A stretch of DNA of 64,000 nucleotides. Source: an uncultured Bacillaceae bacterium. Lineage in GTDB: Bacteria > Bacillota > Bacilli > Bacillales > Amphibacillaceae. The translations under genes were made by a program, and so were the position numbers. Position 1 is the first letter of the stretch. Each line of letters opens with the position of its first letter. This document shows positions 44,651-53,599 of this stretch, one piece after another. The DNA lies in NCBI GenBank assembly GCA_937925695.1, contig CALAMD010000129.1, forward strand, positions 1 through 64,000, read 5' to 3'. The notes below the pieces were generated by a model, which had not been told where the DNA came from, searched no databases, and saw only the letters and a program-made list of their open reading frames with translations.

Positions 44651-45954
44651 CTTTATCAAAGTATTTATCAGTCATCCAACAGGCAGATACATATCGACGT
44701 TTTGGAAAAGTGTTACGTGTTGTAGGCCTAATGATTGAATCCCAAGGTCCTGCAGCCAATATCGGTGAAGTCTGCTTCATCTATGCAACAACGAGCAAAA
44801 ATGAACCGATTTTAGCTGAAGTAGTCGGCTTTAACAAAGAAAAAATCATTTTAATGCCCTACTCAGAAGTGACAGAAATAGGTCCAGGTTGTTTGGTGGA
44901 AGCAACAGGAAAACCGCTCACGATTAAAGTCGGTCAAGGATTAATTGGACAAGTCATTGATCCTCTTGGACGGGCATTAGATGATTCACCATTACCTGGT
45001 GGTCTGACAAATTATTTAACAGAAAGACAACCACCAAATCCGATGTTGCGTCAACCTATCTCTGAACCGATCCAGATAGGTGTAAAAGCAATCGATGCCT
45101 TGCTAACTGTTGGCAGAGGGCAAAGAATAGGAATTTTTGCTGGTAGTGGAGTAGGAAAAAGTACTTTGCTAGGGATGATTGCCCGTAATAGCTCGGCAGA
45201 TATTAATGTCATTGCCTTATTAGGAGAAAGGGGCCGAGAAGTACGCGAGTTTATTGAGCAAGATTTAGGTGAAGCTGGCCTTAAGAAATCAGTTGTTGTT
45301 GTTGCCACATCAGATCAACCAGCATTAATGCGCATAAAAGGTGCTTATACAGCAACAGCTATCAGCGAATACTTCCGTGACCTTGGTTACCATGTCAATT
45401 TAATGATGGACTCTGTTACACGAGTAGCCATGGCACAAAGAGAGATTGGGCTGGCCACTGGCGAACCTCCTACAACCCGGGGATACACGCCGTCCGTGTT
45501 CGCAATTTTACCTAAATTATTAGAACGAGCAGGGACAAGTCAGTTTGGAACCATTACAGGATTTTATACAGTTCTAGTAGATGGTGATGATTTCAACGAA
45601 CCAATTGCTGATAGTGTACGGGGGATTTTGGATGGGCACTTTGTATTGGATCGTAAGTTAGCTGAACAAGGACAATTTCCAGCAATTAATGTTTTGAAAT
45701 CAATTAGTCGTGTCATGAATCAAATCGTCGATGAAAAACATTTACAAACCGCCCAACAATTACGCTCTCTTCTCGCTACTTATGAAGAAAATAGTGAGTT
45801 AATTCAAATTGGAGCATATAAACACGGATCTGATCGCAATATTGATCGCGCTATCCAATATTATCCAAAAATTATGGAGTTTTTAAAACAAGGGATCTTT
45901 GAGTATGAATCTTTGGCAAGCTCCATCGAAAAAATGGAACAAATTGTTCAATAG
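44647..45954 (+). CDS. fliI: Flagellum-specific ATPase FliI
   Basis: A 435-residue hexameric export ATPase related to the F1 beta subunit. Walker A is GIFAGSGVGKSTLLG (~162-176), followed by ALLGERGREVREFIE, the Walker B strand NLMMDSVTRVAMAQREIGL, and GEPPTTRGYTPSVFA (substrate/arginine region). The ATG overlaps the fliH stop. Only one FliI-type ATPase is seen in the window. Confidence 0.95.
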   Translation: MTLSKYLSVIQQADTYRRFGKVLRVVGLMIESQGPAANIGEVCFIYATTSKNEPILAEVVGFNKEKIILMPYSEVTEIGPGCLVEATGKPLTIKVGQGLIGQVIDPLGRALDDSPLPGGLTNYLTERQPPNPMLRQPISEPIQIGVKAIDALLTVGRGQRIGIFAGSGVGKSTLLGMIARNSSADINVIALLGERGREVREFIEQDLGEAGLKKSVVVVATSDQPALMRIKGAYTATAISEYFRDLGYHVNLMMDSVTRVAMAQREIGLATGEPPTTRGYTPSVFAILPKLLERAGTSQFGTITGFYTVLVDGDDFNEPIADSVRGILDGHFVLDRKLAEQGQFPAINVLKSISRVMNQIVDEKHLQTAQQLRSLLATYEENSELIQIGAYKHGSDRNIDRAIQYYPKIMEFLKQGIFEYESLASSIEKMEQIVQ

Positions 45955-45966
45955 GAGGGGTGATTG

Positions 45967-46431
45967 ATGGCTCAAACTGAAGTACTAGAAAAAATTTTAC
46001 ATATTAGAGAACAGGAAGAAAAAGATGCACAAATTGCCCATCATCAATCTGTAGCCTTCTTTGAAAGGTTGGCAACCCAATTGTACCAACTGTTAAGGAA
46101 AAAAGAAGATGCAGAAGCAACTTATGAACAAAAACTTAAAAATCCAACATCAATCGATGAAATTAAAAATCAATTAACTTATATTGAGTCCTTAAACAAG
46201 CAAATTATTCATTTGCAAACAGAAGTGAACCAGGCAAGACAACAAATGGAGCAAAAACAGCAAGAGTTAACAGATGCCCATGTTGAGGTAAAAAAATTCG
46301 AAACACTCATTGAAAAAAGGTTAGATGCCAAAAAGGCTCTCTTCTTAAAGCTCGAGCAAGAATCGATGGATGAAATTTCCAGTCGTCAGTATGTTGATCA
46401 AATTCATCATCAAAATGAGGTAAACACATGA
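45967..46431 (+). CDS. fliJ: Flagellar export chaperone FliJ
   Basis: A 154-residue, almost wholly coiled-coil protein that sits in the FliI ring like the gamma subunit of F1. Length, charge and position between fliI and ylxF support the call; sequence motifs are weak in this family. ATG 45967 follows AGGAGGGGTGAT. Confidence 0.88.
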   Translation: MAQTEVLEKILHIREQEEKDAQIAHHQSVAFFERLATQLYQLLRKKEDAEATYEQKLKNPTSIDEIKNQLTYIESLNKQIIHLQTEVNQARQQMEQKQQELTDAHVEVKKFETLIEKRLDAKKALFLKLEQESMDEISSRQYVDQIHHQNEVNT

Positions 46432-47018
46432 ACGAAAAGAAGAAGACGAATCCAATACTTTGGTTTTTATTTGCAATTGTTTTGCCAGTTATCATTGCCC
46501 TATCGATTATCATCATCGTCTTAAATGTAGCCGGATTTAATGTGTTTGGATGGATGAAAGATACAGCCAGTCATATTCCAGTCGTTTCATCCTTTGTGAA
46601 GACTGACGAGGAAATAAGTTATGAACAAGAAATAGAGAGATTACAGGTAACAATTGCAAACAAAGACGATGAAATAGAAAAACTTACACAAACAATTGAC
46701 GAAATGGAATTAACCATTGAAGAGCTCGAATATAAAGTGATTCAGTTAGAGCATAGTCAGCAAAGTGAAGAACAATTAAAAGAAGAAGACACCGAGGCTA
46801 ACCAAACTATAGATGACTACGTGAAAAAATTAGCCTCTTCAATTAAAAATATGCGTAATAAACAAGCAGCGTTAATTTTTCAAGATTTGACGACAGACAC
46901 TGCAATTACCTTGTTACATGAACTTTCAAATGAAGATCGAGCAGGTGTTTTGGAAGAAATGGACCCTACCCAAGCAGCCGAATTAATAGAGCAATTTTTA
47001 TCATCTGATAAACAATAA
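46428..47018 (+). CDS. ylxF: YlxF (MotE-like) flagellar-operon membrane protein
   Basis: A 196-residue protein with one N-terminal membrane helix (~10-32), a coiled coil (~65-115), and a C-terminal MgtE-N-like helical repeat (MRNKQAALIFQDLTTDTAITLL, ELSNEDRAGVLEEMDPTQAAELI). This architecture is that of MotE-class proteins, proposed to be a scaffold or chaperone for the motor stator. It overlaps fliJ by 4 nt. Confidence 0.85.
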   Translation: MNEKKKTNPILWFLFAIVLPVIIALSIIIIVLNVAGFNVFGWMKDTASHIPVVSSFVKTDEEISYEQEIERLQVTIANKDDEIEKLTQTIDEMELTIEELEYKVIQLEHSQQSEEQLKEEDTEANQTIDDYVKKLASSIKNMRNKQAALIFQDLTTDTAITLLHELSNEDRAGVLEEMDPTQAAELIEQFLSSDKQ

Positions 47019-47051
47019 CATGATGCTATTGAAAGGAGGTGAACGGAGTAA

Positions 47052-48356
47052 ATGGAGACGACTATTTTTGCAAGTCAGCTAGTTCAGCCTATTGTATATC
47101 AACAGGAATCTCCCGCTTCACAAGATACAAAAGCACCAAGGGAGCAAATAGTTTTTCATAAATTGCTAGCAGAAGCAAAACAACTAGTTAATGAAAACCA
47201 GGTACCTAATCAAGGTGAAGGAATACCCCAAGCTGTTAGCAACCAGTTATTACAATGGCTGAAAAAAAACAACCTAGATCTTGCAAGGTTACATGGTAAG
47301 CTTTTGCAACATTTAGACACCTTGGATTTTGAGCAACCTTACTCAGGGGACATCAATGAATCCCAGGAACTAGTGAGCACTAGACTGATAGAGTGGTTGG
47401 CACTTAATTTCCCCGATCAACATAAGAATGTTGCCAGCGAAGTACAGGATGTGAATGGGGATTTTAATCTAGATCAGATCAGTCCTGAACAACAGATAGA
47501 TGAAAGCCAAGTAATGAACCAAATCAATCAATTACTATTAGAAGTTCATCGGTTATTGAACAGCGTATCGCCTGAAACTGATTTGACCGCGATCGCACCT
47601 AAAGTACTTCAATTATTAGAAGAGTGGACTGCAATTAGTAGCCATACAAAGGATATTATGCAACCATTTTTACAAGATGATGAAGATCCTGTTCATAACT
47701 TATGGCGAGAGCTAATCCAAATTTACGAAAAACGAACTACATTTAATACGAAGCAACTTTATCATGCAGAAGCTGAAGTAACCACGAAAGATGTTGCGAA
47801 ATGGTTAAATCAATTAATGGTAAAACAAACGCAAGAAACTGATACATTGAGTCACTTTCAGCAAATCAACCAAGGAAACACAGCTGTTTCAAATATAGGA
47901 ACCTATATGTTGCATATTAACCAGGCAAGCACAACACCAATGGAAACCCAGCTTCTTGAGCAATTTCAACAAGTTATAAGAATGAGCCAATTATTGGCGA
48001 ATCCAAATGGGAACCAATTAGTCATTGCCTTGCAACCAGAAAACTTAGGGGATATGGTTGTTAGATTAACAGAAATCAATGGTGAATTGACTTTAAAAAT
48101 CATTACCACATCACAAGTTACACGGCAGATGTTAGAAGCAAATATTCATGAGTTAAGAAATATGTTTGCTCCGAGTCAAGTGACCATTGAAAGACAAGAT
48201 TTGGAATTAAGTCAAGTGCAACAACAGTTAGAAGAAGAATTCGTTCATGAACAAGAACAGGATCAACCTGAACAACAGCATGAACAAGAACAGGATTCTG
48301 ATCAAAACAAATTTATTGAAGCATTAACGAGTTTACTAATGAGTGAAAAAGTGTAG
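47052..48356 (+). CDS. fliK: Flagellar hook-length control protein FliK
   Basis: A 434-residue exported ruler protein. The N-terminal ~300 residues are Gln/Leu-rich and low in complexity. The conserved C-domain is at ~310-400: LVIALQPENLGDMVVRLTEING, a LKIITTSQVTRQMLEANIHEL stretch, then FAPSQVTIERQDLEL. The tail is Gln/Glu-rich (EQEQDQPEQQHEQEQD). It follows ylxF behind AAAGGAGGTGA, 12 nt before the ATG. Confidence 0.88.
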   Translation: METTIFASQLVQPIVYQQESPASQDTKAPREQIVFHKLLAEAKQLVNENQVPNQGEGIPQAVSNQLLQWLKKNNLDLARLHGKLLQHLDTLDFEQPYSGDINESQELVSTRLIEWLALNFPDQHKNVASEVQDVNGDFNLDQISPEQQIDESQVMNQINQLLLEVHRLLNSVSPETDLTAIAPKVLQLLEEWTAISSHTKDIMQPFLQDDEDPVHNLWRELIQIYEKRTTFNTKQLYHAEAEVTTKDVAKWLNQLMVKQTQETDTLSHFQQINQGNTAVSNIGTYMLHINQASTTPMETQLLEQFQQVIRMSQLLANPNGNQLVIALQPENLGDMVVRLTEINGELTLKIITTSQVTRQMLEANIHELRNMFAPSQVTIERQDLELSQVQQQLEEEFVHEQEQDQPEQQHEQEQDSDQNKFIEALTSLLMSEKV

Positions 48357-48365
48357 GTGATTCAG

Positions 48366-48848
48366 TTGACAAGAATTGATCCATCATTGTATTTATACAA
48401 TCAACCTCAGACGAGAACACCAAATCCTGAATTAGGGAAAAATGAATTTCTAAAAATTCTCATGACCCAATTACAAAATCAAGATCCATTAAGTCCGATG
48501 GATGATCGAGAATTCATTGCCCAAATGGCATCCTTCTCTTCACTAGAGCAAATGATGAATATTTCTAGTTCAATTGATCATCTCGTTCAAAGTCAATTGA
48601 TGTCGCCAGTCATTCAGTATAGCCATATGATTGGAAAAAAAGTAACCTATCATTCTTATGATGAGAAAACGGGTGAAGAACTAGGCATCACGAAGAGTAA
48701 AGTTGTTGCCGTCAGTCAAAAAGATGGTTGGGCAATTCTAGAATTAGAGAATGGTGAGCAAGTTTATGCAGATGCGATCCTTCAAGTGAGTGATCCAACG
48801 TTACAAACCGATGTAGATTCAGAGGTAAATCATAAAGGAAGTGAATAG
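48366..48848 (+). CDS. flgD: Flagellar hook capping protein FlgD
   Basis: A 160-residue scaffold needed to assemble hook subunits. The conserved N-terminal motif NEFLKILMTQLQNQDPLSPMDDREFIAQMASFSSLEQM (parts of ~17-53) is complete. The C-terminal half is a small beta domain (GKKVTYHSYDEKTGEE; WAILELENGEQVYADAI). TTG 48366 lies 5 nt after AGGTGA; GTG 48357, abutting the fliK stop, is the alternative. Confidence 0.9.
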   Translation: MTRIDPSLYLYNQPQTRTPNPELGKNEFLKILMTQLQNQDPLSPMDDREFIAQMASFSSLEQMMNISSSIDHLVQSQLMSPVIQYSHMIGKKVTYHSYDEKTGEELGITKSKVVAVSQKDGWAILELENGEQVYADAILQVSDPTLQTDVDSEVNHKGSE

Positions 48849-48851
48849 GTA

Positions 48852-49217
48852 ATGGTTCAACGGATTCATCAGTTTCAACCACATTTACCTACACCACCGA
48901 CGAAACAAAGCAAACAACAAAATCAAGTCAATTTTAAGGATATCCTTTCCAAACAACAGGGTATAAAAGTGAGTAAGCATGCAAAACAACGCTTGCAGGA
49001 AAGAAATATCCATATTAACGAACAACAATGGAAAAAAATTGAACAGAAGGTCAATGAAGCCCGGATGAAAGGTGTTAAGGATTCATTGGTCATTATGAAT
49101 AACTCAACATTACTTGTCAGTGCTAAAAACAACACGGTGATTACCGCCATGAATAAGCAAGAAGCAACAAGTAAAATATTCACCAATATTGATGGAACTA
49201 TTTTGTTAGATGAGTAG
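48852..49217 (+). CDS. Conserved flagellar-operon protein (flg_new/TIGR02530 type)
   Basis: A 121-residue protein between flgD and flgE. I recognise the family by position and by the pattern VNFKDILSKQQGIKVSKHAKQRLQERNIHINEQQW, of which HAKQRLQERNI is the core, then KDSLVIMNNSTLLVSAKNN TVITA with a C-terminal FTNIDGTILLDE. It has no signal peptide or membrane helix. The family name is descriptive; no biochemical role is known to me. Its own ribosome binding site is weak (TAGGTA), so coupling with flgD is likely. Confidence 0.75.
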   Translation: MVQRIHQFQPHLPTPPTKQSKQQNQVNFKDILSKQQGIKVSKHAKQRLQERNIHINEQQWKKIEQKVNEARMKGVKDSLVIMNNSTLLVSAKNNTVITAMNKQEATSKIFTNIDGTILLDE

Positions 49218-49303
49218 GCTGGACCCAATTTGGGAGGCCGAAAGAGTTGTTGATTGACAGATACAACTCAAAGAAAAAATAAACCAAATGGGGGATATTG
49301 GAT

Positions 49304-50368
49304 ATGTTACGTTCAATGTATGCAGGTATTTCAGGTATGAGAAATTTTCAGACAAAATTAGATGTCGTCGGTAATAACATTGCCAATGTTGGGACAGTAG
49401 GTTTTAAAAAAGGTAGAGTAACTTTCCAAGATATGCTGAGTCAAACAACAGCAGGTGCCCAGGCACCTACGGCAACACGTGGGGGTGTGAATCCTGCCCA
49501 AATCGGCCTAGGATCACAACTCGGATCAATTGATAACATTCATACCCAAGGGTTTCGTCAAACAACGAATAATCCTTTAGACTTCGCCCTTGAGGGTGAT
49601 GGCATGTTTATCGTTCGAAGCGGTAATGCAGAGTATTTTACTCGAGCAGGTAACTTTTATTTAGATATGAATGGAAGTATTGTCAATCCTGAAGGTTATT
49701 ACTTATTAGGATTTCAAGCGGAAGAAACGCCAGGAATGCAAGTTCAGTTTGATGGTATTAGTATAACCTTTGACATGGATGGAAACGTTGCTGAGCTTGT
49801 AGTTAATAATGAACTAGTTGATTATTCAGGTACTATTGATGATATTGCATTAGCTGATGGAACTCAGATAAGCATTACCTTGGATAACAATGTTGTAACA
49901 AGTGTAGAAGTAGGCACTGACCAAGACTCAGCGGTAGAAGTTCCATTTAGTGCAAACAATGTTTATATTTCCTCAATTAATGAAGGACAAATAGGATCCC
50001 TAATCATTCCTGATACAGCCCAAAGCTTTAGTGTTCAGACTAATGGTATTGTAAACTATATTGATGAAAATGGAATACCACGAGTAGCAGGTCAAATTGC
50101 CTTAGCTAATTTTTCTAACCCAGCAGGCTTAGAAAAAGTCGGAAGCAATTTATTCTTAAACAGTCCGAATGCTGGTTATAATGGTTTCGTCGTTCCAGAA
50201 ACTGAAGGGGCAGCTTCGGTCATTAGTGGTTCACTAGAAATGTCAAATGTAGATTTAGCAGAAGAATTTACCGAAATGATCACTGCTCAGCGAGGATTCC
50301 AAGCCAATACAAGGATCATAACGACATCAGACGAAATATTACAAGAGTTAGTTAACTTAAAACGTTAA
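49304..50368 (+). CDS. flgE: Flagellar hook protein FlgE
   Basis: A 354-residue hook subunit. The N-terminal rod/hook motif is MYAGISGMRNFQTKLDVVGNNIANVGTVGFKKGR in parts (~4-38), and NPLDFALEGDGMFIV and YFTRAGNF are family strands. The C-terminus ends in ITAQRGFQANTRIITTSDEILQELVNL. It is ~90 residues longer than B. subtilis FlgE; the extra beta-rich, acidic segment (~140-235) fits an inserted D2-type surface domain. ATG 49304 is 9 nt after GGGG; TTG 49298 is too close. Confidence 0.93.
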   Translation: MLRSMYAGISGMRNFQTKLDVVGNNIANVGTVGFKKGRVTFQDMLSQTTAGAQAPTATRGGVNPAQIGLGSQLGSIDNIHTQGFRQTTNNPLDFALEGDGMFIVRSGNAEYFTRAGNFYLDMNGSIVNPEGYYLLGFQAEETPGMQVQFDGISITFDMDGNVAELVVNNELVDYSGTIDDIALADGTQISITLDNNVVTSVEVGTDQDSAVEVPFSANNVYISSINEGQIGSLIIPDTAQSFSVQTNGIVNYIDENGIPRVAGQIALANFSNPAGLEKVGSNLFLNSPNAGYNGFVVPETEGAASVISGSLEMSNVDLAEEFTEMITAQRGFQANTRIITTSDEILQELVNLKR

Positions 50369-50370
50369 TT

Positions 50371-50421
50371 AAAAGGAGGTAGGGAGTGACGATTCACTCG
50401 TCGCTCCCTCATATAACAATG
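50371..50421 (+). promoter_or_regulatory. SD-hairpin-AUG arrangement at the start of swrD
   Basis: AAAGGAGGT (50372-50380) is followed by an 11-bp hairpin, GGGAGTGACGA (50382-50392) with TCGTCGCTCCC (50398-50408), and then by the conserved swrD AUG at 50419. A shorter alternative stem GAGTGA/TCACTC (50384-50389, 50394-50399) is mutually exclusive with it. An in-frame GTG (50386) lies inside the stem, 5 nt after the Shine-Dalgarno sequence. Confidence 0.65.
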
Positions 50422-50628
50422 ATTGAACTAACCAGATTAAATGGTGAAACATTTATTTTAAATGCAACCATGATTGAACAGATTCAATCTTACCCGGATA
50501 CAACGATTACGCTAGTAAATGGCAAGAAACTAGTTGTGAAAAATTCTGAAGCTGAAGTTGTATCATTAGCTACACAATTCTACCAAAAGACTGGGATAAT
50601 TGGGAATCTTTGCAAGGCAGGTGAATGA
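50419..50628 (+). CDS. swrD: SwrD (YlzI/FlbD family) flagellar motility protein
   Basis: A 69-residue protein with the FlbD-family start MIELTRLNGETFILNA and the strand TTITLVNGKKLVVKNSEAEV. In B. subtilis SwrD raises flagellar power for swarming. The conserved start is ATG 50419, but it has no Shine-Dalgarno sequence directly in front; the perfect one precedes an in-frame GTG at 50386, which would add MTIHSSLPHIT. See the hairpin entry. Confidence 0.88.
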   Translation: MIELTRLNGETFILNATMIEQIQSYPDTTITLVNGKKLVVKNSEAEVVSLATQFYQKTGIIGNLCKAGE

Positions 50629-50629
50629 T

Positions 50630-51028
50630 ATGAATAAATTATTGAAGCTATTGGGAACTTCTTTATTAATCATTTTATTATCTGTAGCAACAGCATTTAT
50701 CATTTATACGAGGGCACAAGGAGATCCCATCGATGAAATGGTAAAATATTCTTACGAAACACCAGAAATTACAACGGATTTACAAGATGGTAGCTTCGTA
50801 AGGATTCAATTTCAAATCGTAACCGATGGAAAAAAAGCGAAAGAGGAAATTGCTAAACGGGATTTTCAATTAAAGAACATTTTAATTAAAGAATTATCCC
50901 TCCTAACGGAAGAAGAATTTACCACTGATCTTGATTCACTAGAGAAGACAGTGCGAGAGAAACTAAATGAACTAATGACCGAAGGAGAAATTGTTGATGT
51001 GTATACAATCAGCAAAATATTACAATAA
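50630..51028 (+). CDS. fliL: Flagellar basal-body-associated protein FliL
   Basis: A 132-residue single-pass membrane protein that stabilises stators and modulates motor torque. Membrane helix at ~8-28 (LLGTSLLIILLSVATAFII), then the extracytoplasmic FliL domain (EITTDLQDGSFVRIQFQI; LDSLEKTVREKLNELM). ATG 50630 is one base after the swrD stop and has GGCAGGTGA upstream. Confidence 0.9.
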   Translation: MNKLLKLLGTSLLIILLSVATAFIIYTRAQGDPIDEMVKYSYETPEITTDLQDGSFVRIQFQIVTDGKKAKEEIAKRDFQLKNILIKELSLLTEEEFTTDLDSLEKTVREKLNELMTEGEIVDVYTISKILQ

Positions 51029-51058
51029 AAGTTAGCTCCAATATGGAGGTGAGTACAT

Positions 51059-52054
51059 TTGGTAGATGAAGTACTTTCCCAAAGTGAAATAGATGCACTA
51101 TTATCTGCAATATCATCAGGGGAAATGAAAGCTGAAGAATTAAAGAAAGAGGAAGAAGAAAAGCGAGTACGCGTATATGATTTTAAGCGCGCACTAAGAT
51201 TTTCTAATGATCAGATTAGAGGGATAACGAGAATACACGAAAACTTTGCTCGTTTATTGACGACTTTCTTCTCCGCACAGTTGAGAACATATGTAAATGT
51301 AACTGTTGCATCAGTTGATCAAATACCCTATGAGGAATTTATCAGATCCATACCGAAGATGACGATATTAAATTTATATAGTGTAGCACCTTTGGATGGA
51401 CGGATTTTAATGGAAGTAAATCCGAATATCGCATACAGCTTGCTTGATCGTCTACTTGGTGGGCGAGGAGATGACATTCATAATATTGAGAGTTTGACAG
51501 AAATTGATACGATGCTCCTTACCCAATTGTTTGATAAAGCCGTTGTCATCCTAGAAGAAGCTTGGTCTTCTTTGGTCGATATTGAACCAGAACTAGAAGA
51601 ACTCGAAGTTAACCCACAGTTTTTGCAATTGGTATCACCAAATGAGACCGTCGTTGTTGTTTCACTGGCAACGGAAGTAGGTGATGCAAGTGGCATGATC
51701 AATATTTGTATTCCACATATCGTCTTAGAGCCAATTATACCAAAATTATCTGTTCATTATTGGATGCAAACAGTTGAAAAGAAACGGGACCCAGAGGCCT
51801 ATGAAAACATTACCGCTCATCTAAAACAAGCACACATTGAAGCAAAAACTATACTAGGTGAAGCAACAATAACGATAAAGGAATTTCTACAGCTAGATAG
51901 AAATGATGTGATTGCATTAGATCAAGCTATTAATCAACCATTAACGCTAACAATAAATGATCAACCAAAATTCTATGTACAACCAGGTAAAGTGAAAAAT
52001 AAAGTTTCAGTTCAAATCCTAGAAGAAATCAAAGAGGTGAATGAAGATGACTGA
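51059..52054 (+). CDS. fliM: Flagellar motor switch protein FliM
   Basis: A 331-residue C-ring protein. The N-terminal CheY-P-binding peptide VLSQSEIDALLSAISSG is at residues ~5-21. The middle domain has HENFARLLTTFFSAQLRTYVNV, and the C-terminal SpoA/FliN-like domain has LGEATITIKEFLQLDRNDVIALD. The TTG start follows TGGAGGTGAGTACA. The stop overlaps fliY by 8 bases. Confidence 0.95.
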   Translation: MVDEVLSQSEIDALLSAISSGEMKAEELKKEEEEKRVRVYDFKRALRFSNDQIRGITRIHENFARLLTTFFSAQLRTYVNVTVASVDQIPYEEFIRSIPKMTILNLYSVAPLDGRILMEVNPNIAYSLLDRLLGGRGDDIHNIESLTEIDTMLLTQLFDKAVVILEEAWSSLVDIEPELEELEVNPQFLQLVSPNETVVVVSLATEVGDASGMINICIPHIVLEPIIPKLSVHYWMQTVEKKRDPEAYENITAHLKQAHIEAKTILGEATITIKEFLQLDRNDVIALDQAINQPLTLTINDQPKFYVQPGKVKNKVSVQILEEIKEVNEDD

Positions 52055-53207
52055 TGAAATGCTTTCACAAGACGAAATTGATGCACTCTTAGCAATTAAT
52101 CAGGAACAAGATGAAGAACCAACAACTGAAACGGATGGGCTGGACGTCTCAGATTATTTATCCTCAATTGAACAAGATACGATAGGGGAAATTGGTAATA
52201 TATCATTTGGTAGTTCCGCGACAACCTTGTCTACTCTACTAAATCAAAAAGTTTCAATTACGACCCCTCAAGTATCGGTAGTCAGTAAAAGTAATTTGTA
52301 TAAAGAATTTACTTACGATCATGTTAAAGTAAAAGTAACATATGTTGAAGGCTTTATAGGTGAGAATTTACTAGTTATTAAAGCAGAAGATGCGGCCATT
52401 ATCTCAGATATCATGTTGGGTGGCGATGGTACCTCACCAAATGAAGAGTTAAATGAGATACATCTTAGTGCTATTCAAGAGGCAATGAATCAGATGATGG
52501 GTTCTGCCGCAACAAGTATGTCGACAGTATTTAATAAACGGGTAAATATTTCACCGCCTATGATTGAATTAGGAGATGCAAGTAACGGAGCAATTGAGAC
52601 AATCGATGAAGAAGTATTTGTGAAGGTATCATTCCAATTAAAAGTCGGCTCATTAATCGATTCTAGTATTATGCAATTAATTCCCTTTCCTTTTGCACAT
52701 GATATGGTCGAAGAGCTGATCGAAGGACCACAAGAAACTACCACCCAAGACGATTCGCTCGACGAGGAAGAAGTCCCTATTCATACCCAAAGTGAAGAAT
52801 TGGATAAGGAGCGTTCACAGGTGGATCGTGTAGATTATAAACAAGATCAAACTCAAATTATCGGCATGCAAAATGCTGAAGAACAAGCGAATATTCAAAA
52901 GGCAACCTTTTCTGAATTTGAACCAGTAGAACTAAGTCAATCAGAACATCAAAATCTAGACTTATTATTAGACATTCCCTTGAAAGTCACCGTAGAATTA
53001 GGTCGAACGAACCGACCAATCAAAGACATATTAGATTTATCAGCGGGTTCAATTATTGAATTAGACAAATTAGCAGGGGAACCAGTAGATATATTAGTTA
53101 ATCAAAAGCTTATTGCTAAAGGTGAAGTAGTTGTTATTGATGAAAATTTCGGTGTTAGAGTTACAGATATTATTAGTAAATCTGCTCGCGTGATGAAACT
53201 GAATTAA
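52047..53207 (+). CDS. fliY: Motor switch phosphatase FliY (CheC-FliN fusion)
   Basis: A 386-residue switch component that dephosphorylates CheY-P. The N-terminal MLSQDEIDALL repeats the FliM CheY-binding peptide. Two CheC-type active-site repeats follow: EIGNISFGSSATTLSTLLN (~44) and IQEAMNQMMGSAATSMSTVFN (~143). An acidic linker (~220-290) leads to a FliN/SpoA domain (LLLDIPLKVTVELGRTNRPI, ~300-386). ATG 52047 is 6 nt after AGAGGTGA; ATG 52041 is too close. Confidence 0.94.
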   Translation: MTDEMLSQDEIDALLAINQEQDEEPTTETDGLDVSDYLSSIEQDTIGEIGNISFGSSATTLSTLLNQKVSITTPQVSVVSKSNLYKEFTYDHVKVKVTYVEGFIGENLLVIKAEDAAIISDIMLGGDGTSPNEELNEIHLSAIQEAMNQMMGSAATSMSTVFNKRVNISPPMIELGDASNGAIETIDEEVFVKVSFQLKVGSLIDSSIMQLIPFPFAHDMVEELIEGPQETTTQDDSLDEEEVPIHTQSEELDKERSQVDRVDYKQDQTQIIGMQNAEEQANIQKATFSEFEPVELSQSEHQNLDLLLDIPLKVTVELGRTNRPIKDILDLSAGSIIELDKLAGEPVDILVNQKLIAKGEVVVIDENFGVRVTDIISKSARVMKLN

Positions 53208-53229
53208 TAAAGATTAAGGGGGAAACAAA

Positions 53230-53592
53230 ATGAGTAAAACAGTACTTATCGTAGACGATGCAGCTTTTATGAGAATGATGATCAAAGACATATTAACAAA
53301 AAATGGTTATGATGTGGTTGGTGAAGCAGCTGATGGTGCACAAGCAGTAGAAAAATATAAAGAGTTGCAACCTGATTTAGTAACAATGGATATTACGATG
53401 CCAGAAATGGATGGAATTGAAGCGCTAAAAGAAATTAAAAAAATCGATCCTAATTCTACAGTAATTATGTGTTCAGCCATGGGACAACAAGCAATGGTTA
53501 TTGATGCCATTCAAGCAGGTGCAAAGGACTTTATTGTCAAGCCTTTCCAAGCTGAACGTGTGATTGAAGCGATTAACAAAGCCTTAGCCTAA
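53230..53592 (+). CDS. cheY: Chemotaxis response regulator CheY
   Basis: A 120-residue single receiver domain. The acid pocket VDDAAFMRMM, the phosphorylation site Asp54 in DLVTMDITMPEMDG, Ser/Thr in MCSAMG and the conserved Lys in FIVKPF are present. It is phosphorylated by CheA and dephosphorylated by FliY. It sits between fliY and fliO, the Bacillus arrangement. RBS AAGGGGGAAAC. Confidence 0.96.
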   Translation: MSKTVLIVDDAAFMRMMIKDILTKNGYDVVGEAADGAQAVEKYKELQPDLVTMDITMPEMDGIEALKEIKKIDPNSTVIMCSAMGQQAMVIDAIQAGAKDFIVKPFQAERVIEAINKALA

Positions 53593-53599
53593 GAAACGA

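Noticed and set aside
48230..48310. Possible tandem repeat (GAACAAGAACAGGAT-like) at the fliK end
   Set aside because: It is only a short Glu-Gln-rich coding repeat in the fliK tail, without array regularity; not a CRISPR or a mobile element.
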